The position numbers and the translations under genes are program-made. DNA of 64,000 nucleotides, from contig DASZNC010000163.1 of NCBI GenBank assembly GCA_035551615.1, forward strand, positions 6,020 to 70,019, given 5' to 3'. Each line of letters starts with the position of its first letter. Position 1 is the first letter of the stretch. Shown here one piece after another: positions 58,873 to 64,000 of this stretch. Source of the stretch: JAKCDU01 sp035551615 (lineage in GTDB: Bacteria; Actinomycetota; Acidimicrobiia; Acidimicrobiales; Palsa-688). The notes below the pieces were generated by a model that saw only the letters and a list, made by a program, of their open reading frames with translations, searched no databases and had not been told where the DNA came from.

Positions 58873-59876
58873 CGTTCCATCAGCCTGTGACGGTCGGCGA
58901 ACGCCCGCTCCCGGACGTCGTCGGGAACACCGGCGCGGGCCAGCGCGTCCTCGATGCGGTGCCACACGTCGTGACGCACTCCGGGCGGGCAGGCGGCCAG
59001 CCGGTCGGCCGAGCTGAGGGGGTACGGATAGCCCGGGAACGCGGCGTCATCACAGAGGGTGGACAGCGACGAGAGTGCGTCCACCGGATCGGCATCGCCC
59101 GGCAGGTCTATGCGGAATGCGAACCGGGCGTCGGGATCGAGGCGGGCGACGACCACCTGCACTCCGGGCCCTGACGACGGCGAGGTCCGGGCGATGGGTG
59201 CCCACCACGTGGCCCGAGGCCCGAGCGCCGAGGTGGCCATCCGCTCCAGGACACCGAGCAGGGGCGCCCCACCCCACGACAGTGAGGTGTGCTTGGTGAC
59301 GCCGGCCATGGTCACGGACCGGTCGGCCGCCAGGTCGAAGACCCCGGGCAGCCAGTCCGGCGAGATGCGCCAGTCGGGGGCCAGGTCGCCGTCGACCAGG
59401 ACCATCGCCCCCGGGGCGGCCACCTCCACGCAGGCGGCCGCCGTCGACCATTCGCCCCACTCGCGCAGAAGGTTGACGTCCACGAAGCAGTCCGGGGCAA
59501 CCGGCGCCTCCAGGGCCAGCCGGGCGGCGGCCGACTCACCCAGGCCGAGCAGCCAGACCCGCAGAGACAGGGCCTCCTCGACCGACATGGCGCCGGCCGA
59601 CCAGCACACCCGGGAGGCCCGGGTGGCGTAGACCTGCAGGCACCGGGCGTCGGCGACGAGGGCCTGGCCGCCGTCGACCGCCCATGCCTCGACCGGGGGA
59701 GAGGTCGACCGGGTGAGTGGCTGCACGGCCAGCGCCGTCTCGAAGACGAGTTCGCTCCCGCCCGGATCCCTGAGCCCGGACGCGCCACCGGTCAGCAGTT
59801 CTGCCAACCGGCCGGCCACCTCCTGGACGTGGACCAGAGCCGGGTCGGACAACGGAACAGAAGAAGCCGCCGACAT
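58869..59876 (-). CDS. nurA: NurA-domain 5'-3' nuclease
   Basis: 335 aa. The NurA fold is recognised by AWAVDGGQALVADAR near residue 70 (first metal Asp), VLVDGDLAPDWR mid-protein, and the C-terminal FPGYPYPLSSADRLA. The family has Mn-dependent 5'-3' exonuclease and endonuclease activity and works with HerA. It is the first gene of the nurA-herA operon. A minus-strand TACATT box lies 7 nt before the ATG. The start codon is only 17 bp from that of ku on the other strand. Confidence 0.87.
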   Translation of the reverse strand: MSAASSVPLSDPALVHVQEVAGRLAELLTGGASGLRDPGGSELVFETALAVQPLTRSTSPPVEAWAVDGGQALVADARCLQVYATRASRVCWSAGAMSVEEALSLRVWLLGLGESAAARLALEAPVAPDCFVDVNLLREWGEWSTAAACVEVAAPGAMVLVDGDLAPDWRISPDWLPGVFDLAADRSVTMAGVTKHTSLSWGGAPLLGVLERMATSALGPRATWWAPIARTSPSSGPGVQVVVARLDPDARFAFRIDLPGDADPVDALSSLSTLCDDAAFPGYPYPLSSADRLAACPPGVRHDVWHRIEDALARAGVPDDVRERAFADRHRLMER

Positions 59877-59893
59877 CGGGAAGAATGTAAAGC
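59877..59893. promoter_or_regulatory. 17-bp divergent nurA/ku start region
   Basis: The whole gap reads CGGGAAGAATGTAAAGC. On the minus strand it contains TACATT (59889-59884), a TANNNT box 7 nt before nurA. For ku, GGGAAG (59878-59883) may serve as ribosome-binding site. Each promoter's -35 must lie in the other gene's coding sequence. Confidence 0.5.
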
Positions 59894-60679
59894 ATGCCGC
59901 GCGCCATCTGGAGTGGGTCGGTGAGCTTCGGGCTGGTCAACGTGCCGGTCAAGATGACCACCGCCCAGTCGCCCAAGGACGTCCGCTTCCACCAACTGCA
60001 CGACGCCGATGGCGCCCGCATCAGCCAGAAGCGGGTGTGCTCGGCCGACGGGGAGGAGGTCGAGTACGCCAACATCGTCAAGGGATACGACCTGGGCGGC
60101 GGTCGTTACGTGATCGTGGACCCCGAGGAGCTGGCGTCGATCGACGTCGAGATGACCCGCAACATCGACATCGAGGAGTTCGTCGACCTGGCCGAGATCG
60201 ACCCGGTCTACTTCGAGAAGTCGTACTACCTGGTGCCCGACGGGCGGGCCGAGAAGCCGTACGCCCTGCTCGTCGAGACCATGCAGCAGTGCGGGAAGGT
60301 GGCGTTGGGCCGGTTCGTGCTCCGCACGAAGCAGTACCTGGCCGCCCTGCGAGCCAGGGACGGTGTGCTGGTGCTGTCGACCATGCTCTACAGCGACGAG
60401 GTGGTCGACCCGGGCGAACTGGACGTGCCCGGTGCCGGCGACACCACCCCGTCCGACCGCGAGCTGCAGATGGCGGCCCAACTGGTCGAGTCGCTGTCGG
60501 CCCCGTTCGACCCGACCAAGTACCGGGACGACTACCGAGAGAAGGTGATGGCGCTGATCGAGGCCAAGGCCGACGGCGAGATCATCAGCCAGCCGGAGCC
60601 GGCGGCCGACGCCGCGCCGGTCGTCGACCTGATGGCGGCGCTCGAAGCCAGCCTGGCCAAGGCCAAGCAGTCGGCATGA
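59894..60679 (+). CDS. ku: Non-homologous end-joining protein Ku
   Basis: 261 aa bacterial Ku homodimer subunit that binds DNA ends and recruits LigD. MPRAIWSGSVSFGLVNVPVK is the canonical start, followed by VRFHQLHDADGARISQKRVC, KGYDLGGGRYVIVDPEEL and YFEKSYYLVPDGRAEKPYAL. The minimal Ku core is followed by a short C-terminal tail rich in Ala. ATGA overlap couples it to the LigD polymerase gene. Confidence 0.95.
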   Translation: MPRAIWSGSVSFGLVNVPVKMTTAQSPKDVRFHQLHDADGARISQKRVCSADGEEVEYANIVKGYDLGGGRYVIVDPEELASIDVEMTRNIDIEEFVDLAEIDPVYFEKSYYLVPDGRAEKPYALLVETMQQCGKVALGRFVLRTKQYLAALRARDGVLVLSTMLYSDEVVDPGELDVPGAGDTTPSDRELQMAAQLVESLSAPFDPTKYRDDYREKVMALIEAKADGEIISQPEPAADAAPVVDLMAALEASLAKAKQSA

Positions 60680-61545
60680 CCTCCGGTTCCGGGCGGGAGG
60701 TCAAACTCTCCAACCGGGACAAGGTCTTCTGGCCCGAGTCAGGGTTCACCAAGGGTGACCTGATCGATTACTACGCCGCCATCGCCGCCACCATGGTCCC
60801 GCACCTGGCCGGCCGGCCGATCACGCTGCGTCGCTGGCCGAACGGGATCGAGGGACAGACGTGGTTCCAGAAGAACGCGCCCAAGGGCCGGCCCGACTGG
60901 ATGGCCACCGTCCACCTGGGCGACGTCGACTACCTGCGCATCGACGAGCCGGACGGGCTGGTGTGGGCGGCCAACTCGGCGGCCATCGAGATCCACCCGG
61001 GGCTGGCCACGGCGACCGATCTGGAACGGCCCACGTCCGCCGTGTTCGATCTGGATCCGGGCGAGGGTGCGGACATGATCACCTGTTGCCGGGTGGCCCT
61101 CATCCTGCGCGGCTACCTCGAGCGCCTGAACCTGGAGGCGTGGCCGAAGACATCGGGGAGCAAGGGCCTCCAGCTGTACGTGCCGCTCAACAACGCCACC
61201 ACGTTCGAGCGGACCCGCCCCTTCGCCGAGTCGTTGGCCCACGTGGCCGAAGGCGAGTATCCCGATCTGATCACCTCGACCATCGAGAAAGTGCAGAGAC
61301 GGAAAAAGGTGTTGATCGACTGGGCTCAGAACGCGCCCTCCCGCACGACGGTGGCGGTGTACTCGGTGAGGGCCCGGGCGGCGCCAACGGTGTCGACTCC
61401 GGTCACATGGGATGAAGTCGAGTCGGCCGAGACGGCCGAGGACCTGCGCTTCGACACGGCCGCCGTTCTCGAACGGGTGGACCGCCTGGGTGACCTGATG
61501 GCGCCGGTGCTCAGCGGCCAGCAGGATCTGCCGGACCCGGTCTAG
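60676..61545 (+). CDS. Stand-alone LigD polymerase/primase domain
   Basis: 289 aa. Archaeo-eukaryotic-primase-type polymerase of NHEJ. VKLSNRDKVFWPESGFTKGD is the typical start, WFQKNAPKGRPDW and DGLVWAANSAAIEIHP follow, FDLDPGEGAD carries the catalytic DxD, and TSGSKGLQLYVPL the conserved SGxKG. The ligase and 3'-phosphoesterase domains of full LigD are absent from the chain and window, so a ligase must be encoded elsewhere. The stop shares CTAG with the glpK stop. Confidence 0.92.
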   Translation: MTSGSGREVKLSNRDKVFWPESGFTKGDLIDYYAAIAATMVPHLAGRPITLRRWPNGIEGQTWFQKNAPKGRPDWMATVHLGDVDYLRIDEPDGLVWAANSAAIEIHPGLATATDLERPTSAVFDLDPGEGADMITCCRVALILRGYLERLNLEAWPKTSGSKGLQLYVPLNNATTFERTRPFAESLAHVAEGEYPDLITSTIEKVQRRKKVLIDWAQNAPSRTTVAVYSVRARAAPTVSTPVTWDEVESAETAEDLRFDTAAVLERVDRLGDLMAPVLSGQQDLPDPV

Positions 61546-62981
61546 AACGAGATGCCCGACAGGTCCGGGTGCCACCGCCCGGCCCGATCGACGGCGTCGC
61601 GCCAGCGGTCCCTCTGGGGGTCCCGGCCGCTCGGTTCGATGATCTCCCTGGGCCGCCAGGCATCGGCGACCTGGTCCAAGCTGGACCACGTGCCGCCGGC
61701 CAGGCCGGCCAGGTAGCCGGCGCCGAGAGTCGTGGCCTCCAGTTCCCGCGACACCTCGACCGGGCGACCGCACGCGTCGGCCAGGGCTTGAAGGAACACG
61801 CCGTTGGCTGACATGCCGCCGTCCACCCGCAGCGTCTCGATCCGGCGGCCGGTGTCGTGCTCGGTGGCCTCGAGTAGGTCGGCCCCGGAGTGGGCCACCC
61901 CTTCGAGCACCGCCCGCACGAGGTGGGACCGGCCGCTGCCCCGGGTCAACCCGAACACGGCGCCTCGGGCCCCGAAGTCCCACTGGGGGGTGCCGAATCC
62001 GAGGAGGGCAGGCACCATGACCACTCCGTCGCTGTCCTCGCAGCCGGCGGCCACCGCCTCCGATTCGGCGGCTGAGGTCAGGATCTGCATGTCCTCGACC
62101 AGCCAGTCGACGGCGGTGCCGGCGGCCAGCATGATCGCCTCGCTGCCCCAGCTCACGGCGCCAGCGACCTGCCAGGCGACGATCGGGAAGCAGCCCCGCT
62201 CGGTGCGCACGTCGGCGCCCGGCCGCTCGTCGCCCAGGCAGACGTCGAGCATCCCCCCAGTGCCGAAGGTCGCCTTGGCCAGGCCGGGACGGGTGCACGA
62301 CTGACCGACCAGCGAGGACTGCTGATCACCGACCAACGCCCGCAACGGCAGGCCGGCCAGCGCCGAGGCCACCCCCAGATCGCCGGACGAGTCGACGATC
62401 GCCGGCAACCAGGTCGGATTCAGGCCGAGCAGATCGAGGGCATCGGAGCGCCACCCCCGGCGGGCCGCGCTGTAGAGGCCGGTCACCCCGGCGTTGGTGG
62501 CGTCGGTGATGTGCCGATCGCCCCGCGTGAGGTTCCACGCGATCCAGCAGTCGACGGTGCCCAGGCGCAGGTCGTCGCCGATATCGCCGGCCTGTTCCAC
62601 CAGCCAGTGGAACTTGGTCGCCGACTCGCTGGGCGAGAAACGCAGCCCGGCCGCCTGCATCTCCAGGCACTTGCCGACCGTGCGCAGATCCTGCCAGCCC
62701 AGGCCGGGGCCGACTGGTTCGCCGGTGCGGGCGTTCCATGCCACCGCCGACGCCCGCTGGGTGGTCACACCGACGGCCGCCGGCGGCTGACCACACGCGG
62801 CCAGGGTCTCCTGGGCCACATCCAGCACGGCGGCGGCCATGGCTGCCGGATCGAACTCGACCAGCCCGGGGAACGGGACCGACGCCGGCGTGGACCGGCG
62901 GTGCACCTGGCTCACGTCGCCGTGCGGAGACACGATCGACGCCCGCACGCTCGACGTACCCACGTCGATGACCAGGATCAC
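61542..62981 (-). CDS. glpK: Glycerol kinase (FGGY family)
   Basis: 479 aa. VIDVGTSSVRASIV is the phosphate-1 motif, then VTTQRASAVAWNARTGEPVG (the family-typical QR), GWQDLRT, FGTGGMLDVCLG and the C-terminal RVDGGMSANGVFLQALAD. This fits glycerol kinase, although another FGGY sugar kinase role is possible because some GlpK-specific residues differ. GTG start overlaps the upstream FAD-oxidase stop by one base (TAGTG). Linked to an alkyl-DHAP-synthase-like gene, it could supply glycerol phosphate for lipid synthesis. Confidence 0.85.
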   Translation of the reverse strand: MILVIDVGTSSVRASIVSPHGDVSQVHRRSTPASVPFPGLVEFDPAAMAAAVLDVAQETLAACGQPPAAVGVTTQRASAVAWNARTGEPVGPGLGWQDLRTVGKCLEMQAAGLRFSPSESATKFHWLVEQAGDIGDDLRLGTVDCWIAWNLTRGDRHITDATNAGVTGLYSAARRGWRSDALDLLGLNPTWLPAIVDSSGDLGVASALAGLPLRALVGDQQSSLVGQSCTRPGLAKATFGTGGMLDVCLGDERPGADVRTERGCFPIVAWQVAGAVSWGSEAIMLAAGTAVDWLVEDMQILTSAAESEAVAAGCEDSDGVVMVPALLGFGTPQWDFGARGAVFGLTRGSGRSHLVRAVLEGVAHSGADLLEATEHDTGRRIETLRVDGGMSANGVFLQALADACGRPVEVSRELEATTLGAGYLAGLAGGTWSSLDQVADAWRPREIIEPSGRDPQRDRWRDAVDRAGRWHPDLSGISF

Positions 62982-64000
62982 TACGGAACACCCCCCAGCG
63001 GCCCGAACGGATCGGCTAGGCCCAGCTTGCCCGGATTGAGGATGCCCTTCGGGTCGAGGGCATCCTTGACCGACTGGAAGACATCGAACGCCGGACCGAG
63101 GTGGTCGGCCATGTAGCGGGCCCGGTTGAGACCTACGCCGTGGTGGTGGGAGATGGTGCCGCCGTGGGCGACCGTTGCCTCCGTCACCGCGTCGAACGCC
63201 TGCCGGTAGTACTTCTCCGCCGTAGTCAGGTCCGAGCCGGCCGGGCGACCGGCGAAGGTGAAGTAGAGGCAGGCGCCGTCGATGTAGGCGTGCGACTGGT
63301 GGGCCGAGGCGGCCAGCGTCTCCGGGAGTCGCCGCAGGGCGGCCCCGGCATCGGTGTAGATCGCCGGCAGACCGGCCCACGGTCCGGCGACCTCGACCGT
63401 GTCGACCACCAGTCCACCCCTGACCAGGTCGTCCAGTGGGGGCAGGTGGTTGCGTCGCTCCAGCCAGTGACCGGCCAGGCCGGCGTCCAGTTCGGAGGCC
63501 GGGGCGGATTCGTCGGCCACGACGGCCATGACCGCATCGATGAGCCCGGGATCGCCCTCGTCGACGACGATCAGCACGTGGTGGTCGGCGACATCGAACT
63601 GGCGGGCCGATTCGGCTGCGTCGTACAGCCGCAGAACGGCCGGCGTGGCGCCCCGCCGGAGGATGCGCCGGCAGGCGTCGAGCCCGGCCCCGAACGACGC
63701 GAAGCCGTAGGCCGCCCGCCGTTCGGCCGGGGGCGCCGGATGGACCTTGAGCCGGGCCGACGTGATGACGCCCAGGGTGCCCTCACTGCCGACGAACAGC
63801 TGGGTCAGGTCGGGGCCGGTGGCGGAGCGCGGGCCGTGGTCGCCGGTACTGATCATCCGGCCGTCGGCCAGCACCACGTCGAGCCCGGCCACCATGTCCT
63901 CGATCTTCCCGTACCGGGTCGAGTACTGGCCGGCGCCGCGGCAGGCCACCCATCCGCCGACGGTCGACAGATCGATGGATTGCGGCCAGTGCCCGAGGGT
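62981..64000 (-). CDS. FAD-binding oxidase, alkyldihydroxyacetonephosphate-synthase-like (5' end beyond window)
   Basis: The frame is open to the window edge; 339 residues are visible. The FAD domain part reads GHWPQSIDLSTVGGWVACRG, GQYSTRYGKIEDMV and FVGSEGTLGVITSARL. The C-terminal domain has AGGT-like AHGGTISHHHGVGLNRA: the His-His-His motif is typical of alkyl-DHAP synthases, which swap the acyl chain of acyl-DHAP for a fatty alcohol in ether lipid formation. A D-lactate/glycolate-oxidase-like role is the alternative. Overlap with glpK couples the two. Confidence 0.83.
   Translation of the reverse strand, partial: TLGHWPQSIDLSTVGGWVACRGAGQYSTRYGKIEDMVAGLDVVLADGRMISTGDHGPRSATGPDLTQLFVGSEGTLGVITSARLKVHPAPPAERRAAYGFASFGAGLDACRRILRRGATPAVLRLYDAAESARQFDVADHHVLIVVDEGDPGLIDAVMAVVADESAPASELDAGLAGHWLERRNHLPPLDDLVRGGLVVDTVEVAGPWAGLPAIYTDAGAALRRLPETLAASAHQSHAYIDGACLYFTFAGRPAGSDLTTAEKYYRQAFDAVTEATVAHGGTISHHHGVGLNRARYMADHLGPAFDVFQSVKDALDPKGILNPGKLGLADPFGPLGGVP

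Noticed and set aside
51803..61545. Phage or mobile origin of the DNA-repair island
   Set aside because: No integrase, transposase, att-like repeats or tRNA boundary; base composition looks like the rest of the window.

Overview
The window is very GC-rich, densely coded DNA from an actinobacterium. S-(hydroxymethyl)mycothiol dehydrogenase implies mycothiol, and an SDR of the mycofactocin-coupled type implies mycofactocin. GTG and TTG starts are common, and many genes have a TANNNT -10 box 5-10 nt before the start codon, which suggests leaderless mRNAs. Many acyl-CoA, crotonase and 2-oxoacid genes, a coenzyme-B12 IcmF and a bacterial-type Ku would fit an Acidimicrobiia-like lineage; that placement is an inference. 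I see no tRNA, CRISPR array, insertion sequence or prophage.

Layout. 0-6.9 kb: end of a membrane protein, a fused branched-chain 2-oxoacid dehydrogenase E1 (alpha+beta), mscR and icmF; together they can turn valine-derived 2-oxoisovalerate into isobutyryl-CoA and n-butyryl-CoA. 6.9-10.5 kb: sulfate activation (cysD, cysNC, cysQ), with cysNC interrupted by one in-frame TAA. 10.5-17.1 kb: crotonase, lipoprotein solute-binding protein, acylphosphatase, GNAT, Mug-type glycosylase, OYE-family reductase, serine hydrolase. 17.1-21.2 kb: VIT-family transporter followed by a kinase-like protein, TerY-like vWA protein and PP2C phosphatase, i.e. a TerY-P type signalling triad. 21.2-29.7 kb: DUF3817, Ppx/GppA, acyl-CoA dehydrogenase, class A PBP, zinc-ribbon protein, MFS, histidine phosphatase, 3Fe-4S ferredoxin. 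29.7-33.6 kb: minus-strand acyl-CoA ligase, amidohydrolase, acyl-CoA dehydrogenase operon. 33.7-36.3 kb: four overlapping genes for a 2-oxoacid:ferredoxin oxidoreductase. 36.3-48.5 kb: regulators, SDR, secreted phosphoesterase, crotonase, a methyltransferase-APH fusion, a DMF-ase-like secreted protein, an ECF-like sigma/DUF4349 pair, an unusual GTAC repeat array, a proline-rich orphan, a lipoprotein and a His-rich microprotein. 48.8-49.1 kb: RNase P RNA (minus strand).

51.8-61.5 kb is the most striking region. It is a DNA-end-processing island: Mre11/Rad50-type SbcD-SbcC, a NERD-domain protein, the HerA-NurA helicase-nuclease pair and, divergently from nurA with only 17 bp between start codons, ku and a stand-alone LigD polymerase domain. 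End-resection and end-joining machinery are thus side by side, probably with shared control between nurA and ku. The window ends with glycerol kinase and a truncated alkyl-DHAP-synthase-like FAD enzyme.
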